Notes under the pieces: generated by a model
What the model was told of the DNA's origin: nothing
The model's input: only the letters and a program-made list of their open reading frames with translations
Databases searched by the model: none
Assembly: GCA_039000515.1 (NCBI GenBank)
Contig: JBCFYV010000001.1
Span: 59,268,234-59,332,233, forward strand
Origin: Timema cristinae
Lineage: Eukaryota > Arthropoda > Insecta > Phasmatodea > Timematidae
DNA: 64,000 nucleotides
Direction of reading: 5' to 3'
Shown here: piece by piece, positions 1-12,600 of the stretch
Numbering within the stretch: the stretch's first letter is position 1
How the letters are laid out: each line of letters starts with the position of its first letter
Position numbers and translations under genes: made by a program

Positions 1-1145
1 ATCCTTTACGTGCAAGGCCAAGGACCCAATTTTCTAGTATATTCTCTTCTACAGTAGTTAAAACAGGTGAAGGTCCCATCTTCCGACACACTGGCACAGT
101 GCCTTGAAGTTTTCTTATTTATGTGGAACTAGGTATTTCATAGGTTATAGCTGCTTGCAATGATTGCATTCTCATAGCCTCTTCAGGATTATTAAATAAT
201 GCCCTATTTTATGTGGGTTTTTTTCATGTTGTCTCTCTTCTCGATCCCAGAATTGTTTGTAAAATATAAAAAATACTTTATCAATATTTAGGGGCCTGGT
301 TTATGAAAGTTTATGAGTAAGAATATTTACATTTTAAGAGGCTAATAGTTAAAAATACCAGAAATGTCTACCTTAGGCCCTAAACCTTAACACTGACTAT
401 AACTGTTGTTTACAACCACTATTAAATTAAAACTTCTATAGTGACAGCTGAGAGGATTTAAAAATTAATAATAATAGTCACACTGTATCCATTATTGAAA
501 CTAAGAGTTATATGGTGGACACTCAGGTATATATTAATAAACAATGAATTATGTGGTGGACACCTTGGTGTCCACTTATATTTTCTCACAATTTATAATG
601 TTGGAGTGGACACCACATTAATTACTGTTTATATAGGTTAAAATGTCTACAATGTTAGTTTAAACTCAAATATAACTATTAAGTTTACCTTTAAGCACTT
701 AAAATAGCTAATTTGAGCACTTTGACATGGATGATGAAAGATAATTAATTTTTGGCCCTTATCTTCTTAGAGAAGAAAATCTACATGAGACAAAAAATCA
801 ACCATTAAATTCAACTTCTTCTTGATACAAATGTGTGGTGTGTGTGTCAACCAATGACAGATCAGCTTACAAAACATAACCTAGGAAAACTATCAAGAGT
901 GAAAAATATTAAATGGGGCGGTAGGTTGACTGTAAAATTACTAAAATGTGAGTTGTGTGTCCACTACTAGAGGAGTGTCCACCACTGGCATTGGGCTTCT
1001 ATATCGAGGAATATTAAAAGTTTTTAATATTTATTGAAGCTTCATCAATATTATTGCACCGTGTAAGGCTGTTACTCCACAATATATCCCAGTTTGTTTT
1101 GATCGTCCTGGAGTGATCTGTTTTCTCTAACCTAAAATTCTGGCA
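1..1145. other. Non-coding AT-rich flank
   Basis: Normal-texture sequence without a supportable gene. It contains a cluster of GTGGACAC / GTGTCCAC motifs between 515 and about 985, listed separately. The last hundred bases before 1,146 lead into a candidate first coding exon and could be its 5' UTR, but I see no clear TATA box or initiator. Confidence 0.5.
515..985. repeat. Cluster of GTGGACAC(C) motifs in both orientations
   Basis: The octamer GTGGACAC or its complement GTGTCCAC occurs at least six times in about 470 bases: at 515-522, as the two arms of a palindrome at 556-575 (9-bp arms, 2-bp spacer), at 606-614, near 956-963 and near 974-982. This is far denser than chance in AT-rich DNA. 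It could be a set of binding sites, or the terminal and subterminal motifs of an old non-autonomous DNA transposon. The sequence does not decide between these. Confidence 0.5.
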
Positions 1146-1184
1146 ATGTCTGTTTCGGAGAAAAAAGGAACAAATAAAGAAGAG
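1146..1184 (+). CDS. Candidate first coding exon of a MADF-domain gene
   Basis: ATG at 1,146 opens 13 codons (MSVSEKKGTNKEE) that stop exactly at a good donor, GAG|GTAAGA, in phase 0. The next acceptor, TTTTTCAG at about 1,281-1,286, opens phase-0 coding sequence resembling a MADF domain, which fits a short charged N-terminal exon. The exon is very short, so it depends on the exon that follows. An upstream ATG or a non-coding alternative cannot be excluded. Confidence 0.45.
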
Positions 1185-1286
1185 GTAAGAGAAATTAGTT
1201 TATTTATGTGGTGTAGGCCTATAAAGTAATAATACATAAATAATGCCAGAGATATGTGTATGTATTGTGAACATTTCATTTTTCAG

Positions 1287-1475
1287 ACTTATAAGTCACT
1301 GCTAGCTATGTGGAAAGTAAAATCAGAGGAATATATGAACCATAATAAGAAAAATTGCTAATTCGCACTTATTCGCGATAAACTTCTCAAACAAGTTACC
1401 GATGAAGACTTAACAAGTGCACAATAATATTGAACGTCTAAGATCGATTAATTTTTACGCAATATAATGACAAAA
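1287..1475 (+). pseudogene. Broken MADF / Myb-SANT-like DNA-binding domain exon
   Basis: After an acceptor at 1,286, phase 0 reads 24 codons including LLAMWKVKSEEYMNHNKKN, then TAA at 1,359-1,361. The same frame continues with FALIRDKLLKQVTDEDL to another TAA at 1,425. A neighbouring frame gives IERLRS near 1,431-1,450. This order (W-x-x-K-S-x-E-Y-x-x-x-N-K-K, then L-x-x-x-L/V, then an I-x-x-L-R-S helix) is the layout of the MADF family, a three-helix DNA-binding domain found in insect transcription factors and in PIF/Harbinger accessory proteins. The first TAA interrupts otherwise conserved sequence, and a frame change is needed before the third helix. It is either a decayed copy or a few sequencing errors. 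No downstream exon was found before the smeared region. Confidence 0.5.
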
Positions 1476-2409
1476 CACTATATTGCTTCAATAATAGTGA
1501 GCCTGTAAAGGGCCTTAAATTAGTGTTTTTTTTGAAAAAAAAAACACGAGCTGTCTATCCAAGTGATTGACTTTGAACTATTCATAAAAGATAAAAATTC
1601 ACATTTATAATTGACAAATTATTATTACAGATTATCATTAGTATTTAATTAAACACAACAAATTGTTATAGTGTAATATTAATCCCATAAACTTAGCTAA
1701 AATGAACATTCTGAACAAGATAATATTAAAAATACTTATCAAGCAGGTAGTAGGCATCCAATAATGATATTATTGATACCAATAAATACATTACATTAGA
1801 AGCAGTTAAACACATTCTACACGATTCAATCTATTCCACTATAGAAACAAAATTGTTTTAAAGATAAAACGTACATGTTAAATGTGAGATAATGGAGTCT
1901 TCCATTATATATTTTAGAAATGTCACTTGTCAACGTCAACAGATCAATGAAAATAAAGAGATTATTACTTATATCCAGTGTTGCCACTGAACTGAATGAA
2001 TCATCATCACTGTAAAAAAAAAGTACTTCTCAAACAAATTCATTTGTGGAGTGTTGTATCAGCAGAGGTAGTTTACAGGCGTGAAAGCTAATAGATAATG
2101 TGACGTCCCATTTGATAGTGTTTTGGCGTTAGGCTGAGTTTATATTCAGGCATAGCTATTAGTAAATAGTGTGTAGTGTAGAGCGTACTGTTCACAATTA
2201 TAAGTAATGAATGGTGCTAAAGGAATTCAATAGGTCAATGTGAAAACAACAACATTCTACAACATCTAACCACATCTTACATGGCCTACCCCTTCGTTTT
2301 GAAACATACAAACTACCTTCATAAATATTTGCTTCGTCACTTGATCGCTACTCATACTCTCAACTTAAGAACTGGATTCCACTCATCGATATAAAAGACA
2401 GATAAGCCT
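1476..2409. other. Non-coding sequence after the MADF fragment
   Basis: There is no convincing coding sequence here. An imperfect hairpin lies at 1,523-1,547, where GTG-T(8) faces A(10)-CAC around a single G. The texture is normal up to about 2,400, where homopolymer runs begin to dominate. Confidence 0.5.
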
Positions 2410-5400
2410 TAGAACGTTTTAAAAATTTTTTTTTACAAATTTATAAAAAAAGGGTTTTCTTCAAAAATTTTTTTAATTAACGCAAAATTTTCATTCCCTT
2501 TTTATTTTTTTTTTTGGGGGGGAACTTTTTTAAACCCCAAGGGGGGACAAAAAAAAGTTTTGGGGAAAAAAAATTGTCCCTTTCAAAAAAAAAAAAAATA
2601 GGGTGGGTAGGGAATTGGAAAATTAAAAAGGGCCCCAAAAAAAAAAATAGAAAAAAATTAAAAATTTTGTAAAATTTTTAAGTAAAAAAGGGGTATTATT
2701 TGGTTTGTATTCAAAATTTGTTTTAAAGAGAAAAAAAAGGAACTGGGAAAAAAAGTCTAATTCAAAATTGCTTCTTAATGGTAAAAAAACAAAATAATTG
2801 CAAAAATTAAAAAGAATACATAAATTTTTATTCACTTAAGCAAAATTTAAAAATAAAATTTAAAATTTTGGGATTTTTGGGGGAAATTTTTTAATTAAAA
2901 AAAATAAAAAAAAATTTAAAAAAAAAAAAAATTTAAAATCCCATTTTAAATTAGGGAAAATTTCAAAAAAAATTTTAAAAAAACCGAAGAAACAAAAAAA
3001 ATTAAAGGGAAAAAAAAAAGGGTTTAAATTTAAAAACAAAAGGAAATTTTTGCAGTCAGAAATTTTGAAAAAAAATAAGAAAATTAAATTTTTCAAAAAA
3101 TTAAAAAAATTTAAATTAAAAAAATTAGGGAATCATGGGCTTTAAAAAATAAAAAATCCCCGATTTTTAAAAAAAAATAAAAATAAAGGGGAATTTTTAA
3201 AAACCACAGCCTATAAAAAAAGGTAAAAAGATAAAAAAAAAAAAAACAAAAAAAAACCGAAATCTCTAAAAAATTTAAAGGAAAAGGGGCCCCAAAAAAA
3301 AAAACAAAAAGGGAAGTCGAAATATTTAAAACCATTGGGAATTAAAAATTTTTTTTAATTTTAAAAATTTTAAAAAAATATTATTAAATAAAAAACCCAA
3401 TGAGTAAAAAGGGTTGATCAATGAAAAAAATTAAAGCCTTTTAAAAGGAAAAAAATTATTTTCTTTAAACAAAAAAAAAAAAGGGTTTTTTTTAAATTTT
3501 CCCCAAAAAAAACAAAAAAAGGATAAAAAAACTTTTAATTTTTTTAATTTTTAAAATAAAAAAACTTTTTTGAAAAATTTTTGCTTAAAAATAAAATTTT
3601 AAATAACTTTAAACTTTGATATTTAAAAATTTAAATTTTTTTAAAATAAATTTTAAAATTAAAAAATTATTTAAAACCAAGGCAAATTCAAATAAAAAAA
3701 TTTTTTTAATAAAAATTTCTGTTTTGAAAGAAAATTTTTATTATTTTAAAGTTTCTAATTTTTTAAAAAAGGGGGGGTGTAAAATTTTATCAAAAAATCA
3801 AATAAAAAATTTAAAAATTTTTTTTAAATTAAAAATCAAAACCGGTAAAAAAAACAAAATTAAAATTTTTGAAAAACTTTTTACTTATTTAAATTAAAAA
3901 TATTGTTAATTTTTTTATGATAAAAAAAATGGGACTTTTAAATAAAAAACAGGTTCCCTTTAAAAATCTTTTTAAAGGTTATTTGGGGTAAAAATTTTCC
4001 CTAATTTTTAAAAATAAAAAAAATTTTCACATCAAATTCCCCAAAAAATTAAAAACTTTAAAGTTTTCATTCCCTTTTTTGAAACCCCCAAAATTTTTGG
4101 TTTTTAAAAAATATGGGGTGAAAAAATATTTTTTATAAAAAAAAATTTTTATGGTTTATTATAACCCTTTATTAAATCAAAGGTTTGTGAGGGTGATTAG
4201 ATAAAAAGGGGAAAAATTTTGGGAAAATTAAAATGCGGGGACCCTTTCAAACCCGGGTGAAAAAATAAATAACTCGGAAAATTTTAAAATTTCCTGAAAA
4301 ACCAAAAATAAAGAAATTTTAAATTTTAAAACGGGAAAAAAGGGGGAGGGTTTAAAAAGGGGAAAAAAAAAAGAAAGGGGGGGGGAAAAGGGAAAAGCAA
4401 ACCGAAAAACCCCCGGGGTTTGTTCCCTTGGGTGGGAAAATTTGCTTAAGTTCTCCCCCACCTTTTTGGAGGGGGGGGTTTTTAGAAAAACCGGTTCCCG
4501 TAAAAACCTCCCCCTTTCCTTTAAAGCGGGATTTTTTGGGACCCTTTGTTAGGGATAAGTTTTGGGTTTTAAAAATAAATTTTTTAAAATTTTTTTTTAA
4601 AATTTAAATTTTTTTTTTAAAAAAAGGGAACTAAAATTTTTTTTTTTCCCCCCCGGTTTCTTTTTTTAAAGGTCGTTTAACCCATCACATAAAAGGTTAA
4701 TTTTAAAATTAAAGTTTTAATTATTTTTTTTTTCGTAAAATAAAATCTAATTTTTTTTTTATTAGGCCTTTTTAAAATCCCCATTTTTTAAAATTTTTAG
4801 GGGGGTAAGAAAAATACTTTTAAAAAATGTATTTTTTTTTATTAAAACCCAAAGTTTTTTTTAGGATTTTAAATTCCCCAATTTAATATTTGGTTAAAAA
4901 AAAGAAAAAAGAAAATCGAACACCCCCCCAAAATTGGGGGGGCCCCCCTATCCCGTTAAAGAGTGAGCCCATTATTTTTTTTTGGGGTTTGGTTTTAATA
5001 AAAATTTTTAGGGTTTTTAAAATTTGGGGGAAAAAAATTTTGGGTATTTTTTTTTCCCCTTAATTTAGAAACAAAGGGGTTTTGCAAATTTCAAAATTTT
5101 TAAATGTTTTGGTTTGTAAAAAACTTTGTTTTGAAAAACAAAATTTATTAAAAAATTGAAAAAAACTAAGTTCAACAAAATCCCAGTTTCTTAAAATTTT
5201 TTTTACTCAAAATTTTTAATTTAAAAGCCAAATAAAAAATTTAACAAAGGGTTAACAGGTTTTCCCCGGGATGGGGGATGTCTTAAAGGGCTTCATTGGG
5301 GGGGCAAATTGTCCACCATTCACCCAGCCCGAAGTGCATTGCTTTTGTTTCCCGTGGGAAAAAAATTTTTAAAAAAAAATGGGGGGTTTTTATATTTTGA

Positions 5401-6667
5401 TTTAAAAAAAAAAAACCAATTTTTTTTAAAAAAAAATTTTTAAAAAAAACCCAAAAAAAATTTTTTTTTAATTTTTGATACAATTGGGGTTTTAAAAAAT
5501 TTGGAGGGTTTATTTTTTCAAAAAGATTCCCCCTTTTTCCCTTAATAAAAAAGGGAAACACAAAAAAATCCACGATAAGAAAACTATAAAAAACGTTTTA
5601 TTTCTGAAAGGGGAACCTTTGGGAAGATTTTTTTTCGGGACGGGGTTCCCCCGAATCGGAAAGAAAAAAACCGGGCCGGGGAAAATTTTTAAAACCCAGG
5701 GGTAAAAAATCAAAAACAAATAGAAAAAATTTTAAAAATTTAAAAAGCTTTTAAAATTCTTTTTTTAAAAAAAAAAAAAGGGAAAAAAAACAAACCAAAA
5801 AAAAAATTTTTAAGTTTATTTTTAAAATGTCCTAAACAACTTAATTTTTAAAAAATTTTGGGGGGTTTTTTACTGGGGAAAAAAATTTTTTTTGTTTTGG
5901 TTTTTTAAAAAACCTTAAAAAGGGAAAATTTTTTTGTTCCGGAAAAAAATGCTGAAAATCAAGAAAAACCCCCCTTTTAAAATTTTTAAAAATTTTTTAT
6001 TTTTTTTTTTTTTGGAAATATGAATGGGTGTTGAAAAAATTTTATTTGTGTAAACCTTTTTCCGCCCATGAAATAATATTTTATTTACCCTTTTTTCCCA
6101 GTTTTTTTTAGAAATTTAAATCCTGGAAAAAAAAATTACCTTTTAAAATTTAAAAATTTTTTTAAAACTAAAAATTTTAAAAAAAAATTGGAAAAAATTT
6201 TTTTAGTTTTAGCCCAACCAAAAACAGAGGGATAAGATGTTTCAAAAAAAAATTTGGAAACCATTATAAATTGGGGGCCCAAATTTTTTAAAAAACCATA
6301 AAAAATTTTCAATTTTAAAAAGGGGATTTTAGATATTTTTTTTTAAAAATGTAAAAAAATTAAATAAAAGGGGGGAAAAAATAAATTATTTGGGGGGGTT
6401 TTTAAATAGGGGTTTGATTTAAAAAATTTAGAAATCAATTTAAATAAAGGAAAAAAAAAATTTTAAAATTTTTTTTTTAAAGGGAAAATTGCAAATTTAA
6501 AAACCTTTTTGTTTTTTAACCAACCGAAAGAAATTTTTAACTTTTTTTTTCCGTAAGGGGGTTTGTTTTTCGGTTTTTGCAAAGTTTTTTTCCAAAAATT
6601 TTAATTTTTTTTGGTTTTTAAATTGATTAAACATTTTTTCCTTCAAATTCCCTTAAATAAATTTAGG

Positions 6668-6699
<32 letters not shown>

Positions 6700-9600
6700 T
6701 TCGGGTTTTTCCATAAACACGTCAGTTTAAATACCCTGAAAAAATTAAACCCAAAGAAAAACCAAAAAAATGAAATTTTTAATTTTGGGAATTTCTGAAA
6801 AATAATTTGGGGTTAAAAGGGAAAAAAAAATTAAAAAATTATTTTTTTTGATTTTTAAATTATCATTTTTTAAAAAAAAATTTTATTTATTTTTAAAAAA
6901 AATTTTCATTTCTGAAAAATCCCCCACTTTTTTCCCCGGGAAAGTTTTTTTTTAAAAAAAATTTTTTTTTTTTCCCCGTTAACCCCCAAAAAAAAATTTA
7001 AAATTTATAATTTGGTAATTTTAAATAAAAAATTTTTCCTTTAAAGTTTAAAAAGAGACATATAAAGAAAAAAAAAAATTTTATATTTAAAAAAAATTTT
7101 AATTATATTAAAATGGGTGAATGTAGCGGGGGTGGGGAGGGGTTTTATTTTTTTCCTAATTTTTTTTAAGGGTTCATAATTTGGTTTTCTGAAATCCAAA
7201 AATAAAAAAATTAAAAAGTAAACCGCAAAAAAATTCAGGGAAAAAAAGGGGGAAAAACAAAAATTTTTAGAAGCCGAAGAGAATTTTTAGAAAATTTCCA
7301 AAAATTTTTTTAAAATAAAAGACTTAATTTAAAATGCGTTCTAAAATTTTAAAAAAATTTTAAAAAAAAATGTCAAAAACACAAAAATTTAATAGTTTGG
7401 GTGGGTTTTTTAAATAAACAGTTAAATTCCCCTTTTTTTTTAATTTAGTTTTTTTAAATTTTTTTTTGATTTTTTCAAACTTTAGTAATTTTTTTAATGA
7501 AATGGAAAAAAAAGGCCATTTCAAAAAATTTGATTTTAATCCTTTTACCCCCCCCCCAAAACCTTTTTTTTTATTTTAAAAAAAATAAAAAAATTGAGGG
7601 TAAGTTTTTATTTCCCCTGGAAAAAATTTAATTTTTAAAAAGACTTTAAATTTTTTTTTAAAAAATTTATTTTCCTTTTAAGATTTTTTTATTGGCAAAA
7701 TTTCGGGGGAAAAATTTTTTAAAAAGAAATTAGTAAAAAACAAAATAAAAGTGATAATTTTGAAAGGGTTTTTGGGCAAAAAATTTTAACTAGCCACCCA
7801 AAATAAAAATTTTTTATTCCGGTATTTTTTGAAAAAACTAAAAAGGGCCTCTTTCAACTGAAAAAATTCGTTAATTTGAAATTAAAGGGTGTTGGTAATT
7901 TTTGAATTTTAAGGAAAGGGATTTAAAAGGTTTGAGGAAAGGAAACCCCGTGGTTTAAGGTAGAAATTTGGGGTTAAAAAATTTAAATTAGGGCTTTGTA
8001 AAAGTTTGAATTAACCCCCAAATAAGGTCATTCCCGATTTCGAAAGGGGTCAGGTAACTCCGGCCGCGGAATTCAACAAAAAGTTTTTCCCAAAACTAAA
8101 TTTAAATTTTTTTCCCTTGAAATAAAAAGGTAAAAACCCGTTTTTTTTTAATTAGATTTAAAAAAGAGGGAAAGCCGGTTAACACTTGCCAAGACGGAAT
8201 AAAATTCTGGGGACCTAACCTTTAAACTTTTTGCGTACCCGGTTTTTAAAAATTTTCCCATTTTTTAATTTAACAGCACGTGAAGATGAATCGGAAGGAG
8301 GATTTACAACCCTTTTCCACCGTTCCTTTAAATATTCAACGTTTCGACCCCAAAACACCCCAATAGGAAAAGGCCATTTTGGGGAAAGGGGAGGTTTTAA
8401 GCAGAAATTTTTTGGATATTTTAATTTTAAAATGTTTTTCAAAATTTAAAATTTTTATAAAAATAAGAAAAAGAATAACATTTTAAGTTAAAAAACCATT
8501 TAAAGACACTTAAGCTTGCGGAAATTGGGGCCCTGTCATAAAAAAAAAAAAAAATTCCCAAAAACAAAAAACACCCCCCGGGGAAAAACAAAAAATTAAA
8601 ATCCCATTTTTTTTAAAAAAAAACCCCCAAAACAAAAAAATTTTATTTAAAAAAACAAAAATTAAAAAAAAATTTTTAAAAAAAAAACAAAACACACAAA
8701 AAAAAATTTTTTAAAAAATAAAAAACCCCTTTTAAGGGAAACAAAAAAAAACACCCCCCCCAAAAACCAAAAAATTTTAAACAAAAAAACCCTTCCACGA
8801 CCCCCACCCAAAACCCCCATTTTCCAACAAAAAACCCCACAAACCAAAAAAAAAACAAAAAAAACAAAAAAAACCTAACACAAAACCCCCCAAAAAAAAA
8901 CCCATTTACCCCAAACCAAGAAAAAAAACCCCAAAGGGGAAATTTTTTTTTCCCTTTTTTAAAATTTTTGGGGCTAAAAAAGGTCTAGGAAATTTTGTTT
9001 TTTAAAAAAAAGGGCGAAAACTTTTTTTCCAAAGAAAAATTGCATGGTTTTTTTTTTTGGAACTTTCTCTTTGGAATTTTTAAAACCAATTTCAATGGAA
9101 AAAATTTTTTCCTAATATTCAGTGGGTTTTTTGATTTTTAAATTTAAAAAGCTACTTTTCTTTTTTTTTGGTAAAAGGGTAAAAAAAATTTAAACCAATT
9201 TTTAAATTTTTTTCCCCATAAAACCTTAAAAAAATAAAACCCGAAAATTTCCCCCTTTTTCAAAATTTTCCCCAAATTAGTAAGGTTTTCTAACAAAACT
9301 TGGAGTCCGGGGGGCAAAATTTTTTTTTAAAATTTGTTTTTAAATAATTTTTTGTATTTTATACTTGGGGGAAGCTTTTGGGTAATTAAAAAAGGGGTAA
9401 AATTTTTGGAAAATTAAAAAAAGGTTTATTTTTGGTTTTAATTAAACAAACGGGGGCCTTTACCCCTTTTTTTGTATTTTGTCTTATTTTTAAAAAAAAA
9501 TTTTTTAAAATTTGGAAGTAACCGCGAAAAAAAATTTATTTGGGTCAAAATAAATGAAAAATTTCTTTTTTGGAAAGAGACTAAGGCCAAACAAATTTTA

Positions 9601-12600
9601 TAATTATTTTAAAAGTATTTTTAAATTTTATTTTTAATTTTATTTTTTTTTTTTATTATTTTAATTTTTAAAAAAATTAATTTTTTGGGGGGGAAAAAAA
9701 AAACCGCGCCCTTTAAAAAAAACCCTTTTGGGTTTTTTAAAAAAATTTTAAAAAAAAAAAAAAAAAAAAATTTTTTTTTTAAAATATTTTTAAAAAAATT
9801 TTAAAAAAAATTTTTAAGTTTAAAGGTTCCGAAAGGTGGGCCCTTTCCCCCTTTACCAAAGTTTTTTAATAAAAAGGGTTTAAAAGTAATTGGCCACCAA
9901 ATTAATCCCCCCAGAAAGTTAAATTAAAAGACCCCCAGGTACCTAAACCAGTTATTAAAAAGGGTTTTTTTTTAATAAAATTATATATATTTTTTAAAAA
10001 ATTTTAAAATTTGTTTTTTTTTAATAAATTTTTTTCCAGTTTTCCCCCTAAAGAAAGTTTCAAAGGTTTTTTAAAAGAAAAGGGCTAACAAAAAAAATTT
10101 GAAAACCTTTTAAAATAAAATTTGGAAATTGGGTTTAAAACAAAAATTTTTTTATCAAGCAAATCAGGGGAATTTTGAGGAAACAATTGGTATTTAAATA
10201 AGGGGAAGGTAAAAGGTAAAAAAATTTAAAAAAAAAACCCCCCAAATTATTTAATTTAAAAAGGTGAAAATTTTTTTAAATTTAAACTTGCATACTTTTT
10301 TACCCATTTTTTAAAAATTTCCAAAATTTATTTTTTTTTATTTTTTTAAAATTGATTTATAATTTTTAAATAGAAAAAGTTTTTAAAAATAATTTAAATT
10401 AAAAAAATTTTTAAAAAACAATAATTTTTTTTTGAATTTTAAAAATTTTTTTTTTAAAAAATTTAAATTCAAAAAAACCCCCAAATGAAATTTAAATTAA
10501 TTTTTAATTTTTTAGAAATTTTTTTTTTTATTTTTTTTACAAGGTGAAATTTTTTTTTTTCAAATTTTTAGCAAAAGTTTTTTTTTTTTTTGGGGGGGAA
10601 CTTTATTTTCTTGCTTTTAATCAAGGTCATGATTTATCAAATCAAACCCAGTTTTAAATTTATATTTCCGGTATTGTAAATTAAAAAAAACGGTTTTTTT
10701 TTAAAGGAAATTTTTCTTTTAATTTTTTAACCTTTAAAGTGTGGGGGGCCCTTTTTTGTTGTAAAAAAATTATTTTGGGGATAAAATTTTTTTTTTGGGA
10801 TTTAAATTTCCCAGTTAAAAGAAAAATGTGTGCCGTAAAAAAAAAAAGAAATTTAAAAAAATTTTCTTGATTTTGGAAAACAATAAATTTCCCAATTACC
10901 ATTTTTTGGGGGAAAAAATTGGGGTTTTTAATTCAAAAAACCCTTTTCCATTAAATCCTTTGGACCAACCAAAACATAAAAAAAGAAGTGAATTTTTTAA
11001 AACAGAGTTAAATTTCCATAACTTTTTAAAAACATGGGGGGGGGGAAATTTAAATTCTTAAACAAAAAGTTTAAAAAGTTTCAAAAAAAATTGAAAATTT
11101 TTTAAAAAAAACTTTTGTAAAAAAAACCCATTTATTCGAAAAACAAAATTTATTTTATAAATTACGGTTTATCCAAAGGATTAGGGTTTTTTCCCTCAAA
11201 AACAAAATTTTTTTGGGGAATTTTTTTAGAAATGGTAAAGGTCATTTTTTTCCCAAACCAAAATTTTTCCCGGCAGCAATTTTAAGGGGGTTTAAAGGCC
11301 AATTGCCCAGGGTTTTTTTTTTAAGGGAAAAGGAGGTTTTAATTTTTTTAATTAAACAAAAGATTTGAAAAAAAAAAATTTTTAATCCCCGGGGGAACTT
11401 CAAGAGGGGGCAAAAAGGTTTTTTAAAATTTTTTTTAAGTTTGTGGTTTCCTTTGTTAAAAAAATTTGGTAATAAACCCCTAAAGGGGGATAAAGGGGGT
11501 TTGTGTTGATTTTTTGGGGTTTTCAAAAACCCCAAATTTTAGGAAAAAAACCTCCAATTTTTTGCAAAAACCTTTGGAAAACTTGCAAAATTTTTTTTTT
11601 TTAAAATTTTTGTTGGGGAAAATTTTTCTAGGATATTTTTTAATTTAAATGAAATTTGGGAAAAATAATTTACCGTAATTAAATGGGGAAAAATTGGTTT
11701 CAAACTAAATAGGGGATTTTAACCCCTTTGGGGTTAAAACCCCGCATTAGTTCTAATTCCCTTAATTTAAACAATTGTAAGTTTCAGGTTTTTTTTACCT
11801 TTTTTTAAAATGTTTTTCCCAATCGTAATGTCTTAGAAATCCTAAAAAGTTTCTTGTTTTAGGGGCCACTTGGAAGAATCAACTTTTTTTTTGGGGGGGA
11901 TGAACTTTTTGACAAATTTCACACAAAAATGGTTTCCCATTTTTTAAAAAAAATTTCCCCCATTTTTTTAAAGTCTTATTTGTTTAAAAGGGCTAAAACC
12001 CAAAAAAAACCTTTGTACAAAAAAGTAAATTTTTGACTTTTTCCTAGCCCCCCAAAAATTAAGTAAAAACAACTGTAGGCAAATTCCCCAAAAAAATAAA
12101 GGAATGGTAAGGGGTTTAAAAAACCGCCACTCGGGGAAAAGGGAAAATAAAAAAAATTTAAAATAAAAATAAAACTGTTTTTTTGCCTAGGTTTGTATAG
12201 CGTACAATCCCCCAAAAAAATTTTACCTTTTCTCCCTTTTTTTTTTAAATTTACATTAAATTTTTTTTCCCTCTTTGAAAATATTTGTTTAAAAAAAATA
12301 AAAAAATTTTTACTTTTTTTAAAAAATTTTTAATTTGTTTTTAAAAAAATTAAAATTCCCCCAATAAATACACTTTTTCTTAAAATTTTTTTAATCTTTT
12401 CAAAAATTTTAAATTATTATTATTTTTGGGTTTAAAAAAATTTTTTAAAAATAAATTAAATTTTATTCTCCCAACCCTTTTTAATTTGGTAAAAAAAATG
12501 ATTAAGGGAAATTAAAAAATGAAACTTTTTAATTTTGAATTAAAAATTGGGGGTCAAATTTTAAAATTTTTTTTTCCAGAAAAATTTAAATAAAAGGGGG

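Noticed and set aside
2623..3897. Series of Phe/Lys-rich ORFs on both strands
   Set aside because: They follow directly from homopolymer runs. Both strands are open at once and none resembles a protein family.
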